Positions 49,800 through 63,090 of a stretch of DNA of 64,000 bases are shown here, in pieces. Numbering within the stretch: position 1 is the stretch's first letter; every line of letters begins with the position of its first letter. The notes beneath the pieces are model-generated. The model was not told where the DNA came from. It made no database searches and worked only from the letters and a program-made list of their open reading frames with translations. Both the position numbers and the translations under genes were made by a program. Source of the DNA: Holothuria scabra (lineage: Eukaryota; Echinodermata; Holothuroidea; Aspidochirotida; Holothuriidae); the NCBI GenBank assembly GCA_037179385.1, contig CM074193.1:39960846-40024845 (forward strand), given 5' to 3'.

Positions 49800-50923
49800 G
49801 TTCACATTTTGTTGAAAATGTGAAAACTTTATTTGCTCATATCTTGAGAACCACACGTCGGATTTCAATGCAATTTTCACCAAAATGACAAAGAATAAGT
49901 ACCCCTCTAACATAACAAATCCTATTGTAACCGTAAATTCTTCTTTAAAGGCAAACGGCTCAACCAAACTGTTTAGGTTTGGTTATTTCCCTGCTTCTCA
50001 GAAGTTTAAATATGTTACGGTACTGGAACTTCAGTTTATAAGATAATTGTAAAAAAGTGTTCATTAGGTTGTTTTAGTGTGTTAAAAAGTTGAGTATTAA
50101 TATTAAAGGCAATCCTCATAAAATAAATTTTGTACAAAGTAATTCTTAAAAGGTCAAACTTTTTATGATTAAGAGTAGTTAGCATGAAGTTCTTTAGCTC
50201 AACGTACACACATTGTGGTTAGCGCGTGTGGTAGTTCAGGGGAAGAGTATGTCTATCTCTCCAATCAAAGTTTGCATCTTCTGCAATGGGTGGTGGATAT
50301 TTCTGAAATTTGCAGCCAATTAAGGTGTCACATTGGGATGACAAGGCAGGGTGTTCAGTAGGTTCTTGTCTGAATAATTGACTGAAAGAAAGGAAATAGT
50401 TTCCCTTTCTTATCATTTTCTTTCATCTGGAGGGGGGATGTTCACCACCTTACTGTAAATAGCATCAATAGCCACAAGTAAAATGCTGACGTAAGAAGAG
50501 ATTTCAGATAATTTCTTTCACATATGGACCCATGATTGGGTACAAGCTTATTTTCAAACTGGAAAGTTCCAAACATCAAAAAGGCTGAGAGTCGATTGTA
50601 GCGATTCGTTACTCACATTTCAGTTAATGACGCATCCTTGATGTCCGTCACTTGTATATATTGTGATGTCACAAAGCAAAAAGTAAATCATATCATTTGT
50701 TGGATTTTACAATTTTGCTCCATCTTTTTATTTCGACTGATGCAATCTCGTTTGGAAATAGAAATTTTGCGTTTTGTAAGATAACTGGTTCACGTTAAAT
50801 GTCAACCTGGTTCCCAGTCTGTCGGGATCTCCAGTGTCAGAGATCTCAAGGCATATAAAGAGTCTCAGCCTCTTGAGAGCCTGTAATTCTAGTCAATGGC
50901 GAATGGCAATGAATCTTGCAACG
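49800..50923. other. No recognised gene
   Basis: AT-rich unclassified DNA directly after the TTAA MITE; begins with a GTTGAAAATG segment and shows no boundaries or motifs. Confidence 0.35.
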
Positions 50924-51720
50924 TAATCTCAATAGCATATAGTGTTCGGAAGATACAAATTTATGAAGTAATGCATTTTTTTCTTTTGATTTGGTGCATC
51001 ATGTAAATCTGTGATGTCATCGCGGCTCATTAATATGACATTACATTCTATTTATTTGTAATTCTGATGCCGCTGCAGGAAATATAAACCAACAGTGGTG
51101 GTGTATTCAACGTATGGTGAAGGGTAATGTTTGATTTACTACAGGCAAAGATATTTCAACATTCCCACAGAATAAAATTTCAAGGACAAAAGGACTTTAA
51201 CTTATATAGAAAGGCAAAACGAATGAGAGGCAATGTGTCCACATTACATAACTTTTGGTGGCTTTGTTGAAGAGCAGCGGTATTTTTTAACAAAAGTTAC
51301 CAAAAAATCTTTAAAATGAGATATTTTTTTTATATTTTATTTTAAGTAAAGTTTTTTTTGCAAAATCCCGGTGAAAAAGCCACCAGAAGGCCTTAAAATA
51401 ACTGCCGAGGGAATGGTGCCTTCCCCCAAAGTGCTAACTCATATGCCTATCCTCTGCAAGCTTTCTCTCGGCTTCCGTACGTTCTAAATCTTATTTGAAA
51501 CTCGATAGATACCTTTTACGTTTCTCAATGCCAAGTGGAGGTTTGAAACATTTCAAAGGAGGTAAAAATATTTCTCTCGTCAAAAGTTGCTGTTCCTCAA
51601 AGCTAAAACTTTGAAGTGAAAATCTGTTATCATAATATGCATTCAAACAGCATAAAAGGGTTCGGATGTTTTCTTCAATTGCAACCAATACTATTTTTCT
51701 AGAAACGGAGCACACAATTG
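50924..51720 (-). repeat. Repeat R3 copy B, uninterrupted at the hAT site but with its own insertion
   Basis: In minus orientation it reads through the point where copy A carries the hAT-like element. Instead it contains about 230 bp extra (roughly 51178-51405) with inverted TTGGTGGCTTT/AAAGCCACCAG motifs at 51253-51265 and 51377-51389, probably another small insertion. Confidence 0.7.
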
Positions 51721-51747
51721 ACCACGTTATAAAGAAATAAATAAATA

Positions 51748-51855
51748 TGTGTATGTTTAAATTTTAAGCTTTGTTCATTTGTCACCGTGGAAGGCCCCAG
51801 GTGGGGCGGAAATATCTGACTACAAAAAATTAGTACCCTCTTTTGTCCATCTTTG
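51748..51855 (+). repeat. Penelope-associated hairpin sequence, left arm of inverted pair
   Basis: About 108 bp, nearly identical to the reverse complement of 53162-53268. It contains GGAAGGCCCCAGGTGGGGCGGAAATAT, a strong GCCCC/GGGGC hairpin followed by GAAA, and ends in a TTTTGTCCATCTTTG tract. The same kind of hairpin occurs at 37859-37886. Confidence 0.65.
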
Positions 51856-52199
51856 GATTCATCGTGTTCAATTTTCCTTGCAAAGTCCGTTCATAATGAC
51901 ATCATAATCGCCTAGCGTGTATTTATAATTACTTTTAATTTTTATTGCATCATCACTATTAACTTATTTTGCACGGTTGCGTCGTTTAACTGTGTTTAAA
52001 ATTGCGTTGCGAAGTAGGCAAACATTTCATTATTGGCATTTCCTTTGTAAAGAGGTTGTACGCATGACGTCAGTGCGTTTTGGTTTGGCTTGCTGGATCG
52101 ATGTTGTCATGGGTAGTGCGTGTGTTACCAGTGCGTCCGCACTACAGGGACTTAGAAACGATTGTAAGGTGTTGATGGGGACATAGCAAGACACACAAG

Positions 52200-52421
52200 G
52201 TGTTGACGTAGGCGCTTGGCCTTTGTACGCGCGCCGATTGAGTTGTATCAGCACGCGTTTGTTGTTTCTTTTGAATATCGTTTTTTTGATCAGTTGTTAT
52301 TTTGCCGTCTGATGAAGGGTACATACCCGAAACGTTGCGGGGCTTTTCTCCGAATTTTAGCACTTTTTATCATTCTTATCTGTTTCCCTTCATACTTTAC
52401 CAGTGCTACGCAGTATTCGAC
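52200..52421 (+). repeat. Penelope-like terminal repeat remnant with hammerhead-like motif
   Basis: A T-rich stretch ends in CTGATGA (52309-52315), a GGGTA/TACCC stem and GAAAC (52329-52333), followed by a pyrimidine-rich segment and then (TA)n. CUGAUGA-stem-GAAAC is the catalytic core order of type I hammerhead ribozymes, which are known from terminal repeats of Penelope-like elements. A homologous stretch lies at 62210-62300. Downstream stem III and the UH cleavage site are not evident, so activity is doubtful. Confidence 0.5.
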
Positions 52422-52422
52422 G

Positions 52423-52592
<170 letters not shown>

Positions 52593-52896
52593 TCGAAAAA
52601 GACGCATCATATCAGGCACTTCAGATAAAGTAAAACAAAAACCCAACACACGAGGATTCAGTTAAATTTTCGGGCAGCACAGTACCCTTGAACACAACTC
52701 GTACAACACTAAAACAAAAAGCGAACACCACAAGCCTTAAAACGGAAGAACACACAAGTCTACGTACATACAGACAAGATTACACGCCTTAGTGAATAAG
52801 AAGACCTGAAAAGACGGGAACTCTACACTGGAAGAAAACTCGACAACAAACAATAAAAGTTTAACCAAGCGGAGAGGAGAGATCGAAAAAGAAAGC

Positions 52897-53204
52897 TCAG
52901 TTACGTTTTTGTCTGCTGGAACGGTTTTGGGAGTAAAAAGTGTCGTCAATGTTACAGCCATGTGGAACCAAAGTGTTCAATTTCCAAATCCATCGTCTTT
53001 CTTTTTCATCTAATAATCTATCTAGTTTACGGATATCCAGTTTGTCAAACCCTTCTGTTTTCAACACTTCTAAAATCTGAAATTTAAAGTAATCCCCGCC
53101 ATGAGATTTAAGATGCACATAAAGTGCAGATGTTCCCGATTTAGAGGTTTCCCCGTTAACAAAAGATGGACAAAAGAGAGTACTAATTTTTTGTAGTCAG
53201 ATAT
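52897..53204 (-). pseudogene. Penelope-like retroelement, C-terminal GIY-YIG endonuclease fragment (truncated)
   Basis: On the minus strand a frame open for about 100 codons includes SGTSALYVHLKSHGGDYF, then FQILEVL, an acidic/basic helix (LDRLLDEKERRWIWKLNT) and LVPHGCNIDD before a stop. The order 'HL..HG.DYF..ILE... E.RWIWKLNTL.P.G.N' is the C-terminal part of the GIY-YIG endonuclease fused to the reverse transcriptase of Penelope-like elements. No reverse transcriptase or GIY-YIG N-terminal half lies upstream: the frame meets a stop next to a hairpin repeat at 53.2 kb, so this is a 5'-truncated, dead copy. It lies between two long (TA)n tracts and inside an inverted repeat (51748-51855 versus 53162-53268). 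The assignment is from residue pattern only. Confidence 0.7.
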
Positions 53205-53268
53205 TTCCGCCCCACCTGGGGCCTTCCTCGGTGACAAATGAACAAAGCTTAAAATTTAAACATACACA
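53162..53268 (-). repeat. Penelope-associated hairpin sequence, right arm of inverted pair
   Basis: Reverse-complement partner of 51748-51855. In minus orientation the hairpin lies just upstream of the GIY-YIG fragment and its 3' part overlaps the start of that reading frame, so hairpin and coding remnant belong to one element copy. Confidence 0.65.
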
Positions 53269-53521
53269 ATGGCAGATTGCGTTAAAAGCAGAGATAAGAT
53301 CGTTACGAAATAATAAAGAAGAATGTTACGAAATAATAAAGACGCGCATCGTGTTGCGTCATAATCAAGGATCTTCACGTGACGTAAAAGCGTTACTGCC
53401 CAAGCACTGGGAGTGGGTTATTGATACGCGCGCATGACTCGGCCTTAGTTACAAAGGAAGTACAGTACAAAGAGAGAGGCGCGCAGGGCTATGAAGAGCA
53501 GCGAGGATGTATGTATGTATT

Positions 53522-53730
<209 letters not shown>

Positions 53731-53864
53731 GATAACAAGAAACATGCACAAACACACGGCATACTATTAAAACGATCTGAAATTTTAATAAAAAACTGAA
53801 GACAAAGATCGTGTCAAATCTTCTGAGGCAACAAGATGTTAAAAACGGTAAAGAGTTCAAAACT

Positions 53865-53970
53865 TAAAAGTTTTATATATATATTTATATTCAAAACTTA
53901 AGTTCAAAACTTAAAAGTTATATATATATATATATATTTTTTATATATATATACATATATATATATTGCC
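53865..53970. repeat. TA-rich simple sequence with duplicated AAAACTTAAAAGTT units
   Basis: Short TA tracts interleaved with three variants of TTCAAAACTTAAAAGTT, a small tandem duplication. Confidence 0.7.
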
Positions 53971-55778
53971 CCCAAACGACGAATAATTTACATGCATGAA
54001 TTGCTCTGAAAAAAAAAAATTACAAAACATCGAACCCGTCAACTATCCGGAAATTGGAATGGCATTTTCCAGTTTTATTTTCACAAATGAATCAGTCGTT
54101 ATTTTGAGCTTTCCTTTTTTCAGTAAAAGTTTCATTTTAACAGAAAAAAAGAATTTTTAAAGTGATAAGGGTTAGGAAAAAAGTTTCACTATTAATAGAT
54201 GAATTGGTCTTGTTCTTTTTCGGGGAAAAGTGTGCAACGGAAGAGAAAAAATGCTGACAATTTTCTCTTCGTTGTATTCGGTTGCAAGGTCCATTAAATT
54301 GATGAAATTAATTTTCTATGTGGCTGTCCGAACTCACGAATACAAATGATTTTACTTCCGATGTTTTTGAAAATATGTCACTTTACAAGGTGGCTTTAAA
54401 GGTAAAGAGCAGTCCCCCTAAACTTATTTTTAAGGAAAAGCTAAATAACACAATTTTCATCTTATTTCTCTTCAAAGTATCTTTCATTACATTTGATGAC
54501 TTAACTATTGAATATTCAAGGTAAACCAAGCAGTTATTTCTGGTAAATTTAACAATTGAAGAGGAAAACGTTGTCACATGGCTCTCAACAGCCAATCATG
54601 AAACTGGACAGTCTACTACACGTCTTCAGTTTGGGATGACTGCTCCTGCCCTTTAAATGAATTTTCAGTAAGACAAATGGGGAGACATTCTCACACTACT
54701 GTTTATCATTGTGTGTAACTGAAGACGGCCTGGCCGATTTTCATTACAGTTGCTCGAATTCAGCTGTCTAGGCAGAACAGATGGTAAACCACTGGGACAC
54801 TGAACAACCCCCGTCCGTTTTTGTAAGGGCAATTGTTTCCTTGAAGAATACGGTCTTCTAGTTAGTAATATCAAGAAGATCTTACGGGAAATTGAAGTTT
54901 ATCGGGCTTAAAACTTTTATCGTAAGCCTATGATTGAAGCCTCCCATTCGGAATTGGATCTTCTCAACGACGGAAGGAGGGCACCCTCCCCGACGGGGCA
55001 TGTCCCTCGGCCACCCGCTGGCTCCATCCTTGGTTAAGACTGCACATGGGAATTACAGCTTACTGGTCTGCAACACAAGTTTTGGTTGTGGGTAATCTTG
55101 CCTGCAAGGTTTGAAGATGGGACATGAAACATGGAATGAGGGATAACAAACCGATTCCGATGTATAAGATAGTTCATGATCATCCAGTAACTGCTGACCT
55201 TGAAGTGGGGTTTTTCATTAGGGCCCATCATCATCGTCGTCATCATCATCATTTTAGGCCTCCCCGACGAAACCACGTACCTTAACCGACGGGGAACCAT
55301 GCCCCCGCCCCCCCCCCCCCACCACTTGCGCCACCCTTGGCCCTGCCCATGGCACATATTTAACTCTCCACTGAAAACCATCAAATACTCGAATGACCTC
55401 TTTAAGCCACGGTAGCATTTAATATCAACAAGTATACCAGTCATACGTTGTCCAGCTGATCATGTGGTCACATGCAAAGCCAGCACTCTATTGGCAAGAA
55501 CGATTCATGTTTCAGTTGATACTTCTAGGTCAGAAAAAAACTTCGCAGTTAATATTGCGCAATTTTCCCGTCCTTGTACTTTATATTATCCTTTCTATAT
55601 TCTTAACCCTCTGGAACGGTCTTCAATTTTGAAGAAAATGGTATATAACTTTAGTTTGTTGCCCTTGTTCCAATTAAAAGTTGCTTGATTATGAAAAGAA
55701 ATCTTCCGTTCAGTGTTTTTCTCATAACAACGCCTAAACTTTTACCTCAAAAGATTGTTCGGATGTTTCAAACCGTAA
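53971..55778. other. No recognised gene; poly-C tract
   Basis: A C-rich run at 55302-55321 followed by CACTTGCGCCACCC on the plus strand may be a decayed hAT-family end. A CATCATCATCAT tract lies at 55228-55252. Confidence 0.35.
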
Positions 55779-55780
55779 TA

Positions 55781-58700
55781 GACCAGGCGGAGAAGGGGGG
55801 GGGGGGGGGGGGGGTATCGTCACTCGAAAGCGAAATTTATGAGACCAAGTGGATTTGGTCAATTTTGGGTCACTAATTCCGAAAATCGAGGGTATACGGT
55901 CCATTTCCGGGCTTTTCTGCGCCATTTTGACGTTTAAAGTTTAAAGGGCGCTCTCTATTTGTCAAAATTCTCGTTTTCTCCATATATTTACGGTCCAGTC
56001 ATTAACTGATGTTAGATTTGGTTCTAAAATTCTGTAAATATAATGTCAACTGACAAATACTGGGAAATATTAGTATTCATATTAATATGCTAATTAGATA
56101 AGGGTAGAGGTCAAGTTATAATGTTAGCAGAGAAATAGGCCGAGGGTTTGAGTCATGGAAAATTACATCCAAATAGATCTGCCTTACACCCTACAAACAC
56201 AATAGATACTCATTTTAGAGCATGCGGCGGGGCTGGCGCTATCTGACGATCCCCTCCTTCCTCATCTGGGAACAAAGGACCCCTTCTGAAGACAAATTGT
56301 ATTAGTGTAATGCCGACAACTAGAGCTGTGTTGGTCATCGTACGATCGTGGTTTGTAAGTTGATTTCCTTCTCCAGTTTTCAATTAGATACAATACATAC
56401 AATTGTAGTTATGGGGGACAGATGTAGTAATAGTCATATCGAAAGTTCCGATTATTAGCCTCACAAATGCGTTGCAGTGCCGGGCGCTTGGTTATTGTTC
56501 GTTTTTTCGGTTAATGTAGTGATCGGGGTTGTGATTTAAGGTCTGGCAAATTTGGATTTGTAATGTCCATACTGTTACACACATACAGTGAATACTTTTT
56601 TTGATTGGGCACACCTTTTAATTTTGTCGTAAAACATTAATTTATGGGAATTGATGTCTTTAAGCAAAAATTTGCTTTTCAACCCAAATTTACATAAATG
56701 AAAGGATTAATTTTCTAGCCACATATACATCGAAATGGCTAAACGCGTTCTGCATGTCATAGGTAGCAGGAGAAAAGAGTTGGTGTTATTTGGGTCTATA
56801 ATTTTGTCGTAATCCGCCTTTATGTGACATAAAATGACGCTTTATTTGGGGGAAATTCCCCAAAATTATGAAGTCACACAATTTTGAAATCGTCAAAAAC
56901 CATGTATTTCGCGGAATGAAAATTAGTGTTTCATGGGTTGCCTTCACATAGACATATCATTTCTAAGCACAATAAGAAATTTTGGTGTAAAATGAGCAAA
57001 TAATCGTTAGTAAAAAACTTTCGATATGGTTCCCCAATCAAGGTATGATATACAGACATCTTTCGGAGAGAAAATTAAAGTAATTTCATTTACCGAACCT
57101 TAGTCGGCATGGTTCTCAGAATCGGTCCCCGCTCTATGGCATAGGGAGGAATATGTGCATAAAAGTGCCATTCACAGTGGATGTGTACGAAGGCGTGGTC
57201 GAGGAATTTATCAACTGCCCGGTACGTGGGCTCAGAATAGGCTCAGGAGTGAATTTTTAAGGGCGCGGCTATTCATCTAAGTGGCTCATTTTCAGGGGTG
57301 GTGTTACCTGGGGCTGAAAGTTCGGATTTTCTTGGGAAATTTCGATCCCTTGTAGGGCAGTGATTACTACTTCGGATAGCCTTGTTCCGGGAAATATATA
57401 TAACGCGAGTATACAAGTTGTCACGTTCAGCTAAGGAATCGTAAGGTATCAAGCACTTTTGCAGTTTGCTTGGCCCTTGTGGTACTTTCTGCCATTGTTC
57501 CATGAAAGCCAAATATTCTGTTTGGTCACTGAAAGAAAGGCCAAGTGAACTTTTACTCCATCATCTCATGTTTGGGTAGGAAATTAATATGTCAAACATT
57601 TAAAGATCGATGTAAACATGTTTCATTGGCTACTTCTTCAACTTTGGCTACAAGTTTACTCTGATGAACTTCTGACCACAACTTACTTTTCGCTACCTTT
57701 GAAACTATGTAATAAATCAATGAGATATTCTATCACAATCGCATCTTTAAACCAATTTTATTGACGTATTATTTACGTAGGCTATTGGGGTAGAATTGCA
57801 TCAAAATTCATAGGTGATCTCCCCTCCACTTCCCTCCCTTTCGTTCAAGTCTTCTCCACATATGCCGACTGAGCAGGCAACGCACGTGGGAAGATGTTCG
57901 AGACGTGTCTATAGCCCTCTCGACTCCATACACGTATGCACACTTTTCTGCCAAGAACATTTTAGTCTGCTTCAAAGTGTCATTTGTGTCGTTTTCATTT
58001 GACTTAAAAGGGGGAACAGATGGCAGTGGGATTTTTTTCCATGGGGGACTTTAGTGAGAGGCGGACAGCAAATTGAAGGCTATGACATAAATTACACATG
58101 TTATAATATGAAAGCATATATCTTGCGAATTTTGAAATTGATTTTTTCGTATATTTCCCGCTACAATGGTATCCGAAGGAGTAATCATTGTCCCACAAGG
58201 GATCAAGATTTCCCAAGTAAATCCGAACTTCCGGCTCCAGGTAACACCACCACTGCAAAGGACCCACTTAAAAAATTCGCTCCTGAGCCTATGCTGAGCC
58301 CACAGGCAGTTGAGCACTTCCCTCAATCACGCCTTTGTACACATCCATGTGAATGCACATATTCCGCCCTATGCCATAGAGAGGGGACCGATTCTTTGAA
58401 ACGTGCCAATAAAGACTCGGCAAATGAAATTACTTTAAATGTTCTCTCAAAATGATATCAAGCAATTTATGTCAAGCCTTGGTTGGACAGCACTGGTACT
58501 ATATTTGTTCCCCATAACTACAATGGTATATATTGTACATAATTAATAACTGGAGAAAGAAGTCAACTTACAAACCACGATCGTGTGATGACCAACACAG
58601 CTCTAGTTGTCGGCATTACACTTATACAATTTAAGTCTTCAAAAGGGGTCCTTTGTTCCCAGATTTTTGACAAATAGAGGGCGCCCTTTAAACTTTAAAC

Positions 58701-58845
58701 GTCAAAATGGCGCAGGAAAGCCCGGATACGGCCCGTATACCCTCGATTTTCGGAATCAGCTCCCCAAAGTTGACCAAATCCACTTGGTCTCATAATTTTC
58801 GCTTTCGGGTGACGATACCCCTCCCCCCACCTTCTCCACCTGGTC
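55781..58845. mobile_element. Large imperfect inverted repeat (foldback), about 3.07 kb, TA-flanked
   Basis: GACCAGGCGGAGAAGG at the left pairs with CCTTCTCCACCTGGTC at the right, with TA on both sides. Matching blocks run inward in mirror order: 55830-55975 with 58665-58815, 56275-56420 with 58510-58650, and 57045-57385 with 58145-58445. The left arm holds extra DNA (about 55975-56270 and 56480-57040) absent from the right. A poly-G run (55797-55814) mirrors a C-run at about 58820-58829. No transposase frame was seen; the 133-codon ORF at 58054 lies in the right arm. Confidence 0.75.
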
Positions 58846-58848
58846 TAT

Positions 58849-61009
<2,161 letters not shown>

Positions 61010-61282
61010 ACACGTTGCTTCATGGTCAACTGGTTAGAGCATCAGACTTGTAGTCGGGAGGTCGGGAGTTGGAGTCCTGGCAGGTTCTCACCGAAGACTT
61101 TGAAATCGGAACCCCACTGCCACTGTGATTGGTGCTCAGCATAAGCAGAGGAGTAGGGAAAACAAGCCAGTGAGCCACAACTGGAAAAAAGACCGTGGCC
61201 ATCTCAACTTGAACCATTTGGTTGGAAATTTGGCCGCAAAACTCCATCTAACCTGTACACCTGGCTTCTCTAAAGAAAAAAA
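61010..61282 (+). mobile_element. tRNA-derived SINE (tRNA-Thr-like head)
   Basis: The head has an A box (TGGTCAACTGG at 61023-61033, TTAGAGC following) and a B box (AGTTGGAGTCC, one change from GGTTCGAGTCC). The anticodon loop CTTGTAG fits a tRNA-Thr(TGT) ancestor. The anticodon stem has mismatches and the acceptor stem does not pair, so it is not a functional tRNA. An unrelated body of about 180 bp follows, ending in an A-rich AAAGAAAAAAA tail. A/B boxes form an internal RNA polymerase III promoter. Confidence 0.75.
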
Positions 61283-62059
61283 TGCACTCATTTTATGAGA
61301 CCTACCGGAATCATGGACACCATGATGGCTACTGCAACAAGCTTAGGAATCTCATTTGATGCTGGTCGATGGCAAGATTGAAGTGTTAGATCGAACTTGT
61401 ATGCAAGATTGTTAGTCAGGAAAGAATCATACTTTTAAAGTTATGAGGACCCCCTTATCCTGATGAAGTCAATGAATTGTGCAACCAAAGATGATCTGGT
61501 ATATTAGCTTAATTACATGTCAGTGTTAATATCCAACTACTGTCAAAAACAAACTGTAAATACTAAAATGGTTCAACGATCTACAAAAGTTCTGTTTTCT
61601 TTATAGGTCGTTGCACAGTGAGATGTTTTTTGGTGTATACAAATCCCGCCTTAGGAGAATGATTGCATCTTTCCATCGTTAACCATGTTTGAAAACCACA
61701 ACCCGAAGGATAGTTTAACCACAGTAATATCCCTATTTGAATGACTTTAATTCTGCAGTTTCTAAGGCAGTCGAGGAGATAAGCTGATAGGTTTTTTGAT
61801 AGAGCTGGAATACTTTCACCAGGGGACGTAGCGATGAGGTCCCCTTGAGGAAATTCTCTTATTTTAGAGCACGAACAAGTTTAAGTCAACTACTCTGATT
61901 GAACAAGATGTAAAAACGATATTAGTTTCGGCCTACGCAAAGTACAATGACCTTTACATCAAAAATTTAATTTGCATTTACCTTGAGCAGTAGGTGTCCG
62001 ACATTTCGGTCAAAACGAACAACCATACAGTAAGTGAATAACTTTCTGACCGTGAACAC

Positions 62060-62310
62060 TTTTCCGACTGTTTTCGTTTTTAGTGTGTATCTTTTCAATT
62101 AGGACCCTCTTTTCCTTTTTTGTTTTTTGTTTCACCAGTCGCACTCATGTTTTCAAAGAAACACTTTCGCCCGGTTCTGTTTTAACACTGACCGTTTCGG
62201 ATTTGTTGTTTGTCGTGTCCTTTTTCACTGTCGATTGTTCAGTTTGGTTTTTGCCACTACGGGTTTATGCCCGAAACGCCGTAGAGTTTTCCGCCAATAA
62301 TGTTCCTAAA
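62060..62310 (+). repeat. Degenerate Penelope-like terminal repeat (homologous to 52.2-52.4 kb)
   Basis: Pyrimidine-rich DNA leading to GGGTTTATGCCCGAAACGCC and a TTTTCC tract, alignable with 52316-52355. The CTGATGA half of the core is replaced by CCACTAC, so this copy is decayed. The 86-codon ORF here has no recognisable protein signature and is taken as a by-product. Confidence 0.4.
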
Positions 62311-62489
62311 TCTTACTATTCACATGTGGCTACGTGCGGCTAAGTAAAGGGCACAATTTAATGCTTTTTGGGTAAGAATTAAATATTGCATTAACAAGAA
62401 AAGGCAAAAGAAGTTACATGTCAACATAAAGATATCACCACTCCTCAGTATGCCGAATTGCATTATGAAAATAAAAATATTGGATTGTC

Positions 62490-63090
62490 ATGACATTTTG
62501 GGTTTCACGTGTAAACGGGACACCAAAGCCAATTTTATTTTTAAATTTTATGCCATATATGTTGCAGCTTATGGGATTAATGTCCTTTTAAGTTTATATT
62601 TTGTTCATTACCATTAGCACACTTAAATCAGTTGCAAAATTTAAAGGCATTTTGGTTATTGCGATTTGTGTGGATTTGTGTATAACGGGAAACCATTTTG
62701 GTGTCCCGGGTAAAATAATTACACGGGGAAACTCAAGTAAGTAGGTATAGTGACCAGGTAAAATGTCGCAACACAGAAATCTTTGCCACACATTTTTCAT
62801 TTTGCTCTAAGCACGCAACATGGTTCACGTGTAAACGATAAAAGTGTGACACCATAATTTTGGTTTTTGTTTACAAGTGAAACCCATGAACGAATGTACT
62901 CGCTCAGGTAAGCATTTAAACGGCCAAATTTATTACAGGAAAATGACATGATGTACCTACATTGTAATGATGCAGAACATTAAATTAAGCATAGGCCTAT
63001 TTCATACTTCAAACAAAAAAAAGTGCCAATTGATTTTTTCCTGTCTAAGCTTTGGTATCCCACTACACGTGAAACATGGCAGTATTATTG
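62490..63090. repeat. Degenerate CACGTG-containing repeat cluster
   Basis: TTTCACGTGTAAACGGGACACCAAA at about 62500 recurs, partly inverted and decayed, near 62696 (TTTGGTGTCCCGGGT...CACGGGGAAAC), 62822 (GTTCACGTGTAAACGATAAAAG...GACACCA), 62871 and 63050 (CACTACACGTGAAAC). Probably remnants of one repeated unit. Confidence 0.5.

Noticed and set aside
61021..61093. Functional tRNA gene
   Set aside because: The A and B boxes are good, but the anticodon stem has mismatches and no acceptor stem pairs; the conserved downstream body and A-rich tail indicate a SINE.
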